Shown: positions 34,903 through 46,052 of the stretch, one piece after another | Layout of the letters: each line of letters opens with the position of its first letter | Numbering within the stretch: the stretch's first letter is position 1 | Source of the DNA: Ruminiclostridium cellobioparum DSM 1351 = ATCC 15832 | GTDB taxonomy: Bacteria > Bacillota > Clostridia > Acetivibrionales > DSM-1351 | Direction of reading: 5' to 3' | Assembly: GCF_000621505.1 (NCBI RefSeq) | Contig: NZ_JHYD01000002.1 | Location: forward strand, 332,465-396,464 | Length of the DNA: 64,000 bases | Notes under the pieces: generated by a model | What the model saw: only the letters and a program-made list of their open reading frames with translations | Told to the model about the DNA's origin: nothing | The model's database searches: none | Translations under genes and position numbers: made by a program

Positions 34903-35760
34903 TTATATGGACATTGCAAGCAGGACTTCCCTGAGCACCTTGCAGGCCAGTGCGGTTGAAGCGCCGCTGTGATCGTAGTGCGGTGACAGCTCCACAATAT
35001 CCGCTCCTATTATGTTGAGCTTTGACACGGTTTTTAAAGCAGCTATCAACTGTGCAAAGCTGACGCCGCCTGCCTCGGGCGTGCCTGTTCCTGGAAAGTT
35101 TGAAGGGTCCAGCACATCCAGATCTATTGTGAGATATACCGGTGAACCGCCGATTTCTTCGACAGCGGTACCAAGGGTATCAAAATTGTGCAGGCACATG
35201 GAGGTATGGCCCTCACTGGACCAGTAGAATTCCTCGCGTGTACCGCTCCGGATACCAAACTGCCATATGCTGTTGTCGCCGAGGATATCCCAGACACGCC
35301 TGATCACCGAAGAGTGGGACAGGGCCTCTCCCAGGTAGTCTTGACGCAGATCGGTATGAGCGTCAAAGTGTATGATTTTTAAACCGGGGTATTTTTTCAC
35401 TGCCTGTTGGATTGCGGGAAGCGAAACCAGGTGTTCCCCTCCGATCATCAAGGGTTTTTTATTATTGGAGAAAATATATTCTGCAGTTTCGGATATCATG
35501 GATAAAGCTTTCTTTGGTGAACCGAAAGGTAAATCAAGATCTCCGAAATCATTGACTGTAAAATCCGTTATATCGGCGTCAAAATATGGACTGTAGGTTT
35601 CTATCCCTATGGAATCAATTCTCATGGCAGAAGGTGCAAATCTTGTTCCGGGTCTGAAGGTGGTAGTACCGTCATAGGGTGCTCCGAATATGACAATCTC
35701 AGCAGATGAAAAATCACTGTCACATCCAAGAAATTTAGTAGATAAAATATTATTATTCAT
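34903..35760 (-). CDS. speB: Agmatinase
   Basis: 285 residues, ureohydrolase family. Mn-binding motifs are complete: 'GGEHLVSLPA', 'HFDAHTDLRQDY' and 'TIDLDVLDPSNFPGTGTPEAGG'. Cleaves agmatine to putrescine and urea. The usual partners (arginine decarboxylase, spermidine synthase) are not adjacent, so it stands alone. Ribosome site AAAGGCAGG. Confidence 0.94.
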   Translation of the reverse strand: MNNNILSTKFLGCDSDFSSAEIVIFGAPYDGTTTFRPGTRFAPSAMRIDSIGIETYSPYFDADITDFTVNDFGDLDLPFGSPKKALSMISETAEYIFSNNKKPLMIGGEHLVSLPAIQQAVKKYPGLKIIHFDAHTDLRQDYLGEALSHSSVIRRVWDILGDNSIWQFGIRSGTREEFYWSSEGHTSMCLHNFDTLGTAVEEIGGSPVYLTIDLDVLDPSNFPGTGTPEAGGVSFAQLIAALKTVSKLNIIGADIVELSPHYDHSGASTALACKVLREVLLAMSI

Positions 35761-35969
35761 ATCATTATAACCTGCCTTTTAGTTTAAATCTGGAATGAAA
35801 TATATTTTACCATTAATACTCCAAATTACAATAGTTATTATTTCTGTACGACTTCCAAAAAATTTAGTATACTATAATATGTTAAAAGTATACAATCCCG
35901 ATGAAAAGGTAAACATAGCAGAAGAAATTATTTTCCTGTCAAAGAATTCCGGAAGTACAAGGAGGAAAT

Positions 35970-36632
35970 ATGACATTTGTGCCTGAAATCGAAGGAACGC
36001 TGAGAAAGCATATGGTTAAGATTCCCGAGGTAATTAACCGCGTAAGCGGGATAAATATTTTTGGGAAGAATATCAAATCGCTTATGTTTACAACAGATGT
36101 GGCCATTATAAAAAATTGCAATGCAAACGCGGTAATTGCAGTATACCCGTTTACACCGCAGCCTGTAATAACGCATTCAATAATCAGCGCATCGGATATT
36201 CCTGTCTTCTGTGGAGTAGGAGGCGGCACCACTACCGGAAAACGGGTGATAAATATTGCGATGGATGCCGAATTTCAGGGGGCCATTGGAGTTGTGGTAA
36301 ATGCACCTACAAAAAACGAATTGATAAAAGCCCTGTATTCAAAAATAGATATTCCGATTGTGGTGACGGTAACCTCTGAAAATACCGATATACAGGCCAG
36401 ATTGGACGCAGGTGCCGAAATTTTGAATGTCTCGTGTGCGGCCAGGACGCCGGAGGTTGTCCGGGCAATCCGCAAAAAATTTCCGCAGGTTCCCATTATT
36501 GCAACAGGGGGACCCACAAGCGAGAGTATTTTGGAAACAATAGAAGCCGGAGCAAATACCATTACATATACTCCGCCGTCAAGTGCTGAATTGTTTAAAC
36601 ATCTGATGAACAAATACAGGGAAGAATTATAA
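35970..36632 (+). CDS. TIM-barrel protein of unassigned function
   Basis: 220 residues with repeated beta-alpha units and a C-terminal phosphate-binding type motif ('IIATGGPTSESILETIEAGAN'). 'VFCGVGGGTTTGKR' and 'ILNVSCAARTPEVVRAI' suggest a phosphate- or nucleotide-binding barrel similar to KDPG-aldolase or ThiG/NanE folds, but I cannot name the reaction. Very good ribosome site CAAGGAGG. A HAD phosphatase follows after 46 bases and may share the transcript. Confidence 0.75.
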   Translation: MTFVPEIEGTLRKHMVKIPEVINRVSGINIFGKNIKSLMFTTDVAIIKNCNANAVIAVYPFTPQPVITHSIISASDIPVFCGVGGGTTTGKRVINIAMDAEFQGAIGVVVNAPTKNELIKALYSKIDIPIVVTVTSENTDIQARLDAGAEILNVSCAARTPEVVRAIRKKFPQVPIIATGGPTSESILETIEAGANTITYTPPSSAELFKHLMNKYREEL

Positions 36633-36678
36633 GTTTGGATGTTACAGACTACCAGCTGCAAAGGATTTTGGGGGAAAA

Positions 36679-37311
36679 ATGATAAAACAGGTAATATTTG
36701 ATCTTGATGGGACCTTGGTTGATTCGCTGCAAACCTTTATAAGAATAGGAAATGAAATGGCTGAGAAATACGGTTATCAGCCTGTGAGTCAGGAGAGAAT
36801 CAAAGAGCTGTTGAAGCTCCCCATGAAGAAAAGGATTAAAGAACTGAAAATTCCGGTGTTCAAGCTTCCCAAAATGGGTGTGGAGCTTTTGAACAACTTT
36901 CACTCCTATGCCGAAGAAGTCAGTCCTATAGAAGGTGTGGGGGAAATGCTGGAGAAGCTTCACTCAGCGGGTTATGGCTTGAGCATTGTATCATCCAACT
37001 CAGTCCATAATATTGAAGCGTTTTTAAAATGTAATAATCTGGGAATGTTTGATAATATCCAATCCTCCAAAGGTCTGTTTGCAAAACATGTAACAATAGG
37101 AAGGCTGATTTCAAAGCTTGGGGTGGAAAAAGACGAGGTAATATATGTAGGGGATGAACAGCGGGATGTTGAAGCTTGCAGAAAGATCGGAATAAAAGTG
37201 ATTTCGGTTTTGTGGGGATTTGATTCGCTGGAACTGCTCAAGAGGGCAAAACCTGACTATATCGTTCTAAAACCTGATGAAATTGTCGAGATCGTTGCAG
37301 CAATCAAATAA
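36679..37311 (+). CDS. HAD-superfamily phosphatase (phosphoglycolate phosphatase-like)
   Basis: 210 residues. Motif I 'FDLDGTLVDS', motif II 'SIVSSNS', motif III Lys/'GDEQRDVEACRKIG' with the metal-binding acidic pair; C1 cap helices between residues 15 and 80. Substrate unknown; Gph/PpaX-like enzymes act on phosphoglycolate or pyrophosphate. Member of a short run of same-strand housekeeping genes. Confidence 0.9.
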   Translation: MIKQVIFDLDGTLVDSLQTFIRIGNEMAEKYGYQPVSQERIKELLKLPMKKRIKELKIPVFKLPKMGVELLNNFHSYAEEVSPIEGVGEMLEKLHSAGYGLSIVSSNSVHNIEAFLKCNNLGMFDNIQSSKGLFAKHVTIGRLISKLGVEKDEVIYVGDEQRDVEACRKIGIKVISVLWGFDSLELLKRAKPDYIVLKPDEIVEIVAAIK

Positions 37312-37331
37312 CTTATGTCATGGAGGAAAAG

Positions 37332-38195
37332 ATGTTACTGGCAGATGAATGGAAAGATTATGAGCTTATAGAGACAGGTGATGGAGAAAAACTTGAAAGA
37401 TGGGGAGATGTCATATTGAGGAGACCTGATCCCCAAATCATATGGCCTGTAAAAAATAAAAAGGCATGGGAACGTGCCGACGCCCACTATCACAGAAGTC
37501 AGAGCGGAGGCGGACAATGGGAATATAAAAAAAAGCTTCCCAAAAGATGGACCATCGGCTTTGAAAATTTAAAATTCTACATTGAACCCACAGGCTTCAA
37601 GCATACCGGCCTTTTCCCCGAACAAGCCGTCAATTGGAAATGGATGATAAACAATATACAGAAAGCAAATCGTCCCGTAAAGGTACTGAACCTGTTTGCA
37701 TACACCGGAGGGGCCACTGTTGCGGCGGCTTATGCAGGTGCTGAGGTATGCCATGTGGATGCGGCAAAGGGAATGGTTAACTGGGCAAAGGAAAACGTGG
37801 CTCTGTCCGGGTTGGCCGATAAACCTGTGAGATTTATTACTGACGACTGTATGAAATTTGTCCAGAGGGAAATCAGAAGAGGCAAAAAATATGATGGCAT
37901 TATTATGGATCCGCCCTCTTATGGCAGAGGTCCCAATGGGGAGATATGGAAAATAGAGGATTCACTCTACGGTTTTGTTGAACAGTGCATGGGGCTGCTT
38001 TCGGATAATCCGCTTTTTTTCCTTATAAATTCATATACAACCGGCTTTTCTCCAACCGTTTTGAGCAATATTCTGAAGCAGACAGTAGGAAGCCGGTTCA
38101 AGGGTAATCATAGCTGCGGAGAGGTCGGACTTCCTGTAAGTCAGTCCGGATTGGTACTTCCGTGCGGAATATACGGAAGGTGGGAGAATCGGTGA
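37332..38195 (+). CDS. Class I SAM-dependent rRNA methyltransferase, RlmI-like
   Basis: 287 residues. SAM-binding 'VLNLFAYTGGATVAAAYAGAEVCHVDA' region and catalytic/base-flipping 'IIMDPPSYGRGPNGE'. Family members methylate 23S rRNA. Start at ATG 37332, since GGAGG lies directly before it and overlaps the ATG at 37320. The stop overlaps the GTG start of the next gene (GTGA), which implies translational coupling with a pseudouridine synthase; two RNA modification enzymes are thus made together. Confidence 0.9.
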   Translation: MLLADEWKDYELIETGDGEKLERWGDVILRRPDPQIIWPVKNKKAWERADAHYHRSQSGGGQWEYKKKLPKRWTIGFENLKFYIEPTGFKHTGLFPEQAVNWKWMINNIQKANRPVKVLNLFAYTGGATVAAAYAGAEVCHVDAAKGMVNWAKENVALSGLADKPVRFITDDCMKFVQREIRRGKKYDGIIMDPPSYGRGPNGEIWKIEDSLYGFVEQCMGLLSDNPLFFLINSYTTGFSPTVLSNILKQTVGSRFKGNHSCGEVGLPVSQSGLVLPCGIYGRWENR

Positions 38196-38863
38196 GACCT
38201 TCTATAATATATGAAGATAATCATCTGCTTGTTGTGGAAAAGCCGGTCAATATTCCTGTTCAGGCTGATAATACCGGGGATTTGGATTTGCTTACGGCAT
38301 TGAAGCAATATGTAAAAGAAACGTATAATAAGCCCGGGGAAGTGTACCTTGGGCTTGTTCACAGGCTTGACAGGCCCGTTGGCGGAATCATGGTTTTTGC
38401 CAGAACCTCAAAGGCAGCAGCAAGGCTGTCGGATCAAATCAGGACCAGAACCTTCAAAAAAACTTATCTTGCCGTCGTAAGAGGAACACCCGAAAAAACT
38501 GAAGATACCCTGAAAGATTTTCTTATTAAGAATGAAGCGGCAAATATGGTGTCGGTGGTGAAAGAGGGCACGAGCGGGGCAAAGGAAGCCGTATTGGACT
38601 ATGAAGTATTAAAGTCGGCCGGAGGCTTGAGCCTTCTGAGAATCAAACTGCATACCGGAAGACCCCATCAGATAAGGGTACAGCTGTCACATGCAGGCTA
38701 TGTGCTTTATGGAGACCAGCGCTATGGTTCCAGGGTGAACAAGCCGGGACAGCAAATAGCCTTATGGGCTCACCAGGTAAATTTTGAACATCCCACCAAA
38801 AAAGAAATGCTTTCTTTTAGCTGTGATACTCCAAAAACAGAGCCATGGCTCATTTTTGAATAA
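38192..38863 (+). CDS. RluA-family pseudouridine synthase
   Basis: 223 residues from GTG 38192 (GGTGGGAG just upstream, four-base overlap with the previous gene). Catalytic Asp in 'GLVHRLDRPVGGIMVFART', 'LHTGRPHQIRVQLSHAGYVLYGDQRYG' conserved. No S4 domain, as in the short RluA/TruC class. Converts uridine in rRNA or tRNA to pseudouridine; the exact site cannot be told. Confidence 0.92.
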   Translation: MRPSIIYEDNHLLVVEKPVNIPVQADNTGDLDLLTALKQYVKETYNKPGEVYLGLVHRLDRPVGGIMVFARTSKAAARLSDQIRTRTFKKTYLAVVRGTPEKTEDTLKDFLIKNEAANMVSVVKEGTSGAKEAVLDYEVLKSAGGLSLLRIKLHTGRPHQIRVQLSHAGYVLYGDQRYGSRVNKPGQQIALWAHQVNFEHPTKKEMLSFSCDTPKTEPWLIFE

Positions 38864-38932
38864 TAAATATATACAATATGATTATATGAGTGTGTTATAA
38901 TTATATTATATTAAGTTCGAAAGGAGGTTTAA

Positions 38933-39301
38933 ATGGTCAAAAGGAAAAATATTATTGGAATACTGATAATTTTATGTATATTTTCACAAATAATATTTAT
39001 CGGTATCAACTTTAATATTGACTCTGGACAAAAGCAAAAGAATAGTCATAGCCTTGTAAAAGTAAAATCTATTGGCAATAAAGTTTTTTATGTAACAAGA
39101 GGAAATCTAAAAATTCCTGGAAAGACAGCTCAGAGCCGACAGATTAATTTGAATGTAAGTCACAGATTTTATAAGGATTTTCAGCCGGGAAATTATTCAA
39201 ATATCAATGAGCTCATTGATTTTAGAAAATATATAAGGCAAGCTATCCCTCACTATTTTAACTGCAGTAATTATAAGAATAATTACTTACACTGTTCGTG
39301 A
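38933..39301 (+). CDS. Small membrane-anchored protein of unknown function
   Basis: 122 residues, N-terminal signal anchor (about 7-28, 'IIGILIILCIFSQIIFIGI'), then a basic external domain with two Cys near the C-terminus ('NCSNYKNNYLHCS'). Excellent ribosome site GAAAGGAGG and a TATAAT-like promoter about 50 bases upstream. I recognise no family. The YitT gene follows after 31 bases. Confidence 0.7.
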   Translation: MVKRKNIIGILIILCIFSQIIFIGINFNIDSGQKQKNSHSLVKVKSIGNKVFYVTRGNLKIPGKTAQSRQINLNVSHRFYKDFQPGNYSNINELIDFRKYIRQAIPHYFNCSNYKNNYLHCS

Positions 39302-39332
39302 TTTTAAATATGTAGAATAGTGAGGTGGAAGT

Positions 39333-40190
39333 ATGACTAGAAAGAACCAGGTCAAAAGAGAGATAAGCAGATATATTTTTCTTTTTATAGGGTCAATATT
39401 AGCAGCAATAGGATTGGAAATATTTCTGATCCCCAATAACATTATTGATGGCGGAATAGTAGGCATATCAATAATCACAAGTTACTTATCAAAACTGCCT
39501 CTGAGTTTGTTTATATTTGTCCTGAATTTACCTTTTTTATTTCTCGGATATAAGCAAATAGGCAAAACCTTTGTTTTATCTTCACTCTTTTCAATAGTAT
39601 CCCTATCGGTATGGGTGCATGTATTTCATCCTATACCCGGTCTTACAAGCGATGTTTTGCTGGCTACTGTTTTTGGAGGGATAATACTTGGAGTTGGTGT
39701 GGGAATAATTATCCGATCAGGCGGGTCCCTTGACGGAACCGAAATGGTTGCAATAATTATCAACAAAAAAACAGCTTTCTCGGTAGGCGAAATGGTTATG
39801 CTCTTCAATGTATTCATTTTAAGCAGTGCAGGACTGGTATTCGGCTGGGATAGGGCTATGTATTCGCTTATAGCTTACTTTATAGCCTACAAGGTAATTG
39901 ATATTACAATAGAAGGCCTTGACGAAGCAAAGGCGGCTTTCATAATTTCAGATAAAGCTGATGAGATTGCAGAGGCTATCACAGCACGTTTGGGCAGGGG
40001 AGTAACCTTTATAGACGGGAAAGGCGGTTTTTCGGGGAACGACAAAACTATTCTCTATTCAGTTATCACCCGTTTGGAGATATCAAAACTGAAATCAATC
40101 ATATATGATAAAGACGAGGATGCATTTGTTACAATAAACGATGTTTCGGATGTAATGGGTGGAAAGCACAAAAAACGAGCAATACACTAG
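39333..40190 (+). CDS. YitT family membrane protein
   Basis: 285 residues: five to six membrane helices (DUF161, 'LIPNNIIDGGIVGISIIT', 'RSGGSLDGTEMVAIIINKK') and a C-terminal cytoplasmic DUF2179 domain ('GRGVTFIDGKGGFSGNDKTILYSVITR', 'DEDAFVTINDVSDVMGG'). The function of this widespread Firmicute family is not settled. Closed by a two-way terminator with gdhA. Confidence 0.92.
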   Translation: MTRKNQVKREISRYIFLFIGSILAAIGLEIFLIPNNIIDGGIVGISIITSYLSKLPLSLFIFVLNLPFLFLGYKQIGKTFVLSSLFSIVSLSVWVHVFHPIPGLTSDVLLATVFGGIILGVGVGIIIRSGGSLDGTEMVAIIINKKTAFSVGEMVMLFNVFILSSAGLVFGWDRAMYSLIAYFIAYKVIDITIEGLDEAKAAFIISDKADEIAEAITARLGRGVTFIDGKGGFSGNDKTILYSVITRLEISKLKSIIYDKDEDAFVTINDVSDVMGGKHKKRAIH

Positions 40191-40224
40191 TTTTTTAAAT
40201 ATATTATTGGTATAGAGTAAAAAG

Positions 40225-40257
40225 ACGCCAACACCATAATTAAATCGGTGTTGGCGT
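40225..40257. terminator. Bidirectional terminator, yitT-type gene / gdhA
   Basis: 11-base perfect stem ACGCCAACACC (40225-40235) / GGTGTTGGCGT (40247-40257), A-rich on one side and followed by TAAAAAT on the other. Confidence 0.85.
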
Positions 40258-40277
40258 TAAAAATATAAGGGTGTTAC

Positions 40278-41770
<1,493 letters not shown>

Positions 41771-41776
41771 TTTTAA

Positions 41777-41805
41777 ATTATACTATTACATCATAATAAT
41801 TGCAA
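41777..41805 (-). promoter_or_regulatory. Promoter of gdhA
   Basis: Minus strand TTGCAA (41800-41805), 17 bases, TATAAT (41777-41782). Confidence 0.75.
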
Positions 41806-42099
41806 GCAGAAATATAAAAACTTTCATTTATTTTTTTAAATTTACAATAAAAAACATAAATAAATCTTCTGAGTTGCCGTAATATGGATTGTTTTAACGT
41901 TTTTAGAATTGATTTAGCAAGATAGCATATTGAATTACATATTTAAAATAATTGCAAGCTATTAATTTTACAGCGTCATTTATATTTTACATATTTGTTA
42001 ATCACTTCAAATGAGTATGTTTTTTATTCCCAAAATATTTCAGTACATGTTGGTACATTAGCCGGTCACGTTTTTATTTGCCATATTGGCAATAACTTG
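41806..42099. other. AT-rich spacer without recognised genes
   Basis: Divergent gap between gdhA and the methyltransferase gene. Only very short frames without ribosome sites are present. Confidence 0.5.
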
Positions 42100-42180
42100 T
42101 TGTTATAAACCGTTTACAAGGTTATAATAGTAGTACTTATCCAAATAATAGACATGATATGACCGGATAATGGACATGAT
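42100..42180 (+). promoter_or_regulatory. Promoter with 22-base-spaced direct repeat downstream
   Basis: TTGTTA (42100-42105), 17 bases, TATAAT (42123-42128). Downstream lie ATAATAGACATGAT (42145-42158) and ATAATGGACATGAT (42167-42180), 13 of 14 identical, period 22 bases, that is two helical turns; a possible operator or RNA site in the 5' leader. Confidence 0.6.
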
Positions 42181-42223
42181 AATCGGCTATTGATCCTATA
42201 ATATATATTTGAAAGGCAAATTA

Positions 42224-43375
42224 ATGAGTAAATTTGAACTGATAGCAACATCAGCTTTTGGTATTGAGGCTGTAACAGCCAGAGAATTGAAAAAACTGGG
42301 CTACTTTGACCAGAAGGTGGAAAACGGAAAGGTTACTTTCGGCGGAGATGAAATGGCCATTTGCAGGTCCAATCTCTGGCTGAGAACAGCCGACAGGGTG
42401 CTTTTAAAGCTGGGGGAATTTAAAGCCTTGAGCTTTGAAGAACTTTTTGAACAGACAAAAGCTTTGCCCTGGGATGAAATCATACCGGCCGACGCAGAGT
42501 TTCCTGTAGAGGGAAAGTCTATTGATTCCAAGCTTTTTAGCGTTCCTGACTGCCAGGCAATTGTAAAAAAGGCCATAGTGGAGAAGCTCAAACTGCGTCA
42601 CAAATGTGAATGGTTTGAGGAAACCGGGCCCAGGTATAGAATTGAGGTCGCCCTTTTAAAAGATATTGCCACTCTTACAATTGATACAAGCGGAGCCGGA
42701 CTGCACAAAAGAGGCTATAGGAAACTTGTGGGCGGAGCACCTTTGAAGGAGACCCTGGCAAGTGCCATGATACTGATAAGTCATTGGAATAAGGACAGGG
42801 TTTTGCTGGATCCTTTCTGCGGAAGCGGTACAATTCCCATAGAGGCGGCCCTTATTGGAAAGAATATCGCCCCCGGTCTGGGAAGGGAATTTGACGCCGA
42901 AAACTGGAATATTATTGACTCTGGATTTTGGGATCAGGCAAGAGATGAGGCTTATGATTTAATGGTGGAGGACAGGGAGCTTAGAATCCATGGTTCGGAT
43001 ATAGATGAGGAAGCCATGAGCCTGGCCCGGTACCACGCAAAAAAGGCTGGGGTCGAGGATGCCATACATCTTCAGAGGCTGCCGGTTTCAGATATCAGTT
43101 CCAGATATAAATACGGTATAATAATATGTAACCCGCCATACGGAGAACGTTTGGGGGAAAAGGACTATGTCGACAAGCTCTACAGGGAGATGGGGACGGT
43201 TTTTAACAGACTGGACTCATGGTCATATTATGTTATTACCTCCAACCTTGAGTTTGAAAAGCTCTTTGGAAGGAGAGCCGATAAAAAAAGAAAACTATAT
43301 AACGGAAAACTGCTTTGTAATTATTTTCAATATTTCGGACCTCCACCTCCAAAAATCACAGTCAGCGATAACTGA
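42224..43375 (+). CDS. THUMP-domain class I RNA methyltransferase (RlmL N-terminal/YpsC type)
   Basis: 383 residues. N-terminal ferredoxin-like and THUMP region (about 1-165), then methyltransferase with 'DPFCGSGTIPIEAALIG' and catalytic 'IICNPPYGERLG'. Homologues make N2-methylguanosine in 23S rRNA. Start at ATG 42224 after GAAAGG; the upstream in-frame TTG is less likely. Precedes the aro genes but separated from them by 160 bases. Confidence 0.92.
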   Translation: MSKFELIATSAFGIEAVTARELKKLGYFDQKVENGKVTFGGDEMAICRSNLWLRTADRVLLKLGEFKALSFEELFEQTKALPWDEIIPADAEFPVEGKSIDSKLFSVPDCQAIVKKAIVEKLKLRHKCEWFEETGPRYRIEVALLKDIATLTIDTSGAGLHKRGYRKLVGGAPLKETLASAMILISHWNKDRVLLDPFCGSGTIPIEAALIGKNIAPGLGREFDAENWNIIDSGFWDQARDEAYDLMVEDRELRIHGSDIDEEAMSLARYHAKKAGVEDAIHLQRLPVSDISSRYKYGIIICNPPYGERLGEKDYVDKLYREMGTVFNRLDSWSYYVITSNLEFEKLFGRRADKKRKLYNGKLLCNYFQYFGPPPPKITVSDN

Positions 43376-43454
43376 TTTTTGGATAAAACAGGCAAAAAAA
43401 TTGACGAAACCCTGCTGTTATAATAACATAGTATTGGTAGCATATTGCAGCATG

Positions 43455-43485
43455 GTCTTATTAAATAGTCTTATTTGGTCTTATT
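43455..43485 (+). repeat. Three GTCTTATT repeats upstream of aroA
   Basis: GTCTTATT at 43455, 43468 and 43478 (spacing 13 and 10), 50-80 bases before the aroA start. Possibly a regulator site; no partner known. Confidence 0.4.
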
Positions 43486-43535
43486 AAAAGGATTGAAATT
43501 TTTTGAAAAAATAGGTAATATGGTAGGTGGAAAAA

Positions 43536-44810
43536 ATGATATTAAAAGTAAAACCTTCTGAGGTTTCGGGAATAGTTAATATTCCAGGCTCAAAATCTCA
43601 TACTATAAGGTCGATGTTTTTTGCAGGGCTTGCAGAGGGGCGGAGTATTATCAGGAATCCGTTGATTTCCAGCGATTCCGTCTCGGCTGTTAATTTGTGT
43701 AAAGCCTTTGGAGCATCGTATGAATTTGATGGAAACTGTTATACGGTAGGCGGGATGGGCGGCAGTCCCCAGGTTCCCGAGGACATAATAGATGTTGGAA
43801 ATTCGGGGACCAGCTTAAGACTGGGACTGATGACGGCTGCACTTGTTGCGGGGTATACTGTTTTTACAGGTGATTATCAGATACGAAAAAGACAAATAGG
43901 GCCCCTGGTCAAGGCTATTAATAATCTTGGCGGAGAGGCCTACACAACACGGGGAAATGAGTCCGCTCCCGTAGTAGTAAAAGGAAGGGCTAAAGGTGGA
44001 TTTACAACACTAGACGCTGTTACATCGCAATACTTATCATCAATTCTGCTTAGTGCTCCTCTTCTGGAAAACGATACGCATATAGAGGTAACAAGACTCA
44101 ACGAAGTGCCATATGTTGAAATAACTCTATGGTGGCTTGATAAATTCGGTATAAAGTACAAACATAATAATATGAAGGAATTTATTATACAGGGACAGCA
44201 GAAATACCCACAATTTGAATGTACCATTCCGGGAGATTTCTCTTCGGCAACCTTCTTTATGGTATTGGCTGCAATAACCGGACAGGAATTCAGGCTTACA
44301 AACCTTGATATGACAGATCCCCAGGGTGACAAGCTGGTGCTTTCAATATTGGAAGATATGGGTGCAAAGGTTTCCTTCGATTCCAACAGTGTGACTGTTA
44401 AAGGACAAAATTTGACGGGGAGAACCATTGATATGAACTCCATACCCGATGCTTTGCCGGCCATGGCCGTAGCAGGTTGTTTTGCACAGGGGGAAACACG
44501 GCTTGTCAATGTTCCGCAGGCAAGACTGAAGGAAACCGATAGAATAAATGTTATGTGCAGGGAACTCACAAAAATGGGTGCCGGCATTGAGGAGTTGCCC
44601 GATGGGCTGATAATACGGGAAAGCAGCCTGAAGGGCTGCAGGGTGAACGGACATGACGACCACAGGGTGGTCATGGCACTTGCGGTTGCAGGTTTGAAGG
44701 CCGCAGGGGAAACAGTGATTGAAACTGCCGAGGCGATGAATGTTACATTCCCTGGTTTTGTTGACTGCATAAAAAATTGCGGTGGTGATATCCGGCTTTG
44801 TGAGGAGTAA
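43536..44810 (+). CDS. aroA: 3-phosphoshikimate 1-carboxyvinyltransferase (EPSP synthase)
   Basis: 424 residues. 'GSKSHTIRSMFFAGLAEG' substrate loop, 'DVGNSGTSLRLGLMTAAL', 'RLKETDRINVMCREL' and 'GHDDHRVVMALAVAGL' are diagnostic. Joins phosphoenolpyruvate to shikimate 3-phosphate. ATG 43536 chosen, five bases after GGTAGGTGG. First of three consecutive shikimate genes. Confidence 0.97.
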   Translation: MILKVKPSEVSGIVNIPGSKSHTIRSMFFAGLAEGRSIIRNPLISSDSVSAVNLCKAFGASYEFDGNCYTVGGMGGSPQVPEDIIDVGNSGTSLRLGLMTAALVAGYTVFTGDYQIRKRQIGPLVKAINNLGGEAYTTRGNESAPVVVKGRAKGGFTTLDAVTSQYLSSILLSAPLLENDTHIEVTRLNEVPYVEITLWWLDKFGIKYKHNNMKEFIIQGQQKYPQFECTIPGDFSSATFFMVLAAITGQEFRLTNLDMTDPQGDKLVLSILEDMGAKVSFDSNSVTVKGQNLTGRTIDMNSIPDALPAMAVAGCFAQGETRLVNVPQARLKETDRINVMCRELTKMGAGIEELPDGLIIRESSLKGCRVNGHDDHRVVMALAVAGLKAAGETVIETAEAMNVTFPGFVDCIKNCGGDIRLCEE

Positions 44811-44873
44811 GTGCAATTATAGTTAAGTGATGATTTAACCGATAATAAATTTTTTATATATATGGAGGCAGCA

Positions 44874-46052
44874 ATGGTTGGTAATTCATTTGGACGGGTA
44901 TTTCGTGTAACAACGAGCGGAGAATCTTACTCAGGGGCTTTCAGAAAAAGCGAAAATGTTCCTCCCGAACTCTGGGGTGGACTGGTAGTCATAGTGGATG
45001 GTGTCCCGGCCGGGATAAAAATAACATCTGAAATCATACAGGAGGAACTGGAAAAGCGGAGGCCCGGGCAGTCAAAGCTGCAAACGCCCAGAACGGAAGC
45101 CGATAAGGTATATATTTTTTCGGGAGTCATGCAGGATGACACCACAACCGGCGCCCCTGTGGCCATGCTTATTCCAAGCAGTGACATAGGCGACAGGCAT
45201 ATTGAGCAGCACAGAGGCAACAGGGACCTCCTGAGACCGGGGCAGGCAGCATATACCTATTTCAAGAAGTATGGCGAACATGCCGACTATCTTGGCGCCG
45301 GCAGAGCGTCGGCCCGCGAAACAGCCGCAAGAGTGGCAGGAGGAGCAGTTGCAAAGCAGGTATTGGACCGGATGGGTATAGATGTTATGGCATATACCGT
45401 CGAATCACACGGCATTAAAGCGGGCCCGTTTACTTATGAGCAGGCCAAACAGAATTACAGGACAAATGAAATAAACTGCCCTGACCCTGAAGCTGCCAAA
45501 CTAATGATAGAAGACTTGTTACAGGTAATCAGGGAAGGCGATTCCTGCGGCGGCGTGATTGAAATCATTGCCAAAGGAGTTCCAGCAGGATTGGGAGAGC
45601 CTGTTTTTGACAAGCTTAGTGCAACTATTGCTCATGGCTTAATGTCTGTCGGAGGAGTCAAGGGTGTAGAAATAGGTGAAGGTTTCGGAGTGGCCTCCAA
45701 AAAGGGTTCGGAAATGAATGACACCCCTTATTACGACAAGGAAACGGGCAGAATAAGATTCAAAACCAACAGGGCCGGCGGTATGCTTGGAGGAATATCC
45801 AACGGTGAGGAAATCCGCATCCGTGTGGCTGTCAAGCCGACTCCAACCATTTTGCAGGATCAGCTTACAGTAAATGTCCGGACACTTGAGCCTGTAACAC
45901 ACAAGTTTGCATCCAGAAGCGATCCGTCGCTGGTACCGAGAGTTTATTCCATTTGTGAAGCCATGGTAAGGATAGCTCTGGTTGACAGCATCATAATGTC
46001 GTCAGGCATGAGAAGCATTACAGAAATGGATTCCAGGTGGGATGGCCTATGA
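44874..46052 (+). CDS. aroC: Chorismate synthase
   Basis: 392 residues; FMN-dependent last common step to chorismate. 'HRGNRDLLRPGQAAYTYFKKYG', 'GGGRASARETAARVAGGA'-type segment ('GAGRASARETA') and 'RAGGMLGGISNGEEI' are family signatures. Start at 44874 because GGAGG (44864-44868) serves it and contains the earlier ATG. The stop overlaps the aroK start by four bases (ATGA). Confidence 0.97.
   Translation: MVGNSFGRVFRVTTSGESYSGAFRKSENVPPELWGGLVVIVDGVPAGIKITSEIIQEELEKRRPGQSKLQTPRTEADKVYIFSGVMQDDTTTGAPVAMLIPSSDIGDRHIEQHRGNRDLLRPGQAAYTYFKKYGEHADYLGAGRASARETAARVAGGAVAKQVLDRMGIDVMAYTVESHGIKAGPFTYEQAKQNYRTNEINCPDPEAAKLMIEDLLQVIREGDSCGGVIEIIAKGVPAGLGEPVFDKLSATIAHGLMSVGGVKGVEIGEGFGVASKKGSEMNDTPYYDKETGRIRFKTNRAGGMLGGISNGEEIRIRVAVKPTPTILQDQLTVNVRTLEPVTHKFASRSDPSLVPRVYSICEAMVRIALVDSIIMSSGMRSITEMDSRWDGL

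Noticed and set aside
34772..34972. Plus-strand frame of 66 codons
   Set aside because: Overlaps the agmatinase gene and a terminator hairpin and has no ribosome site.
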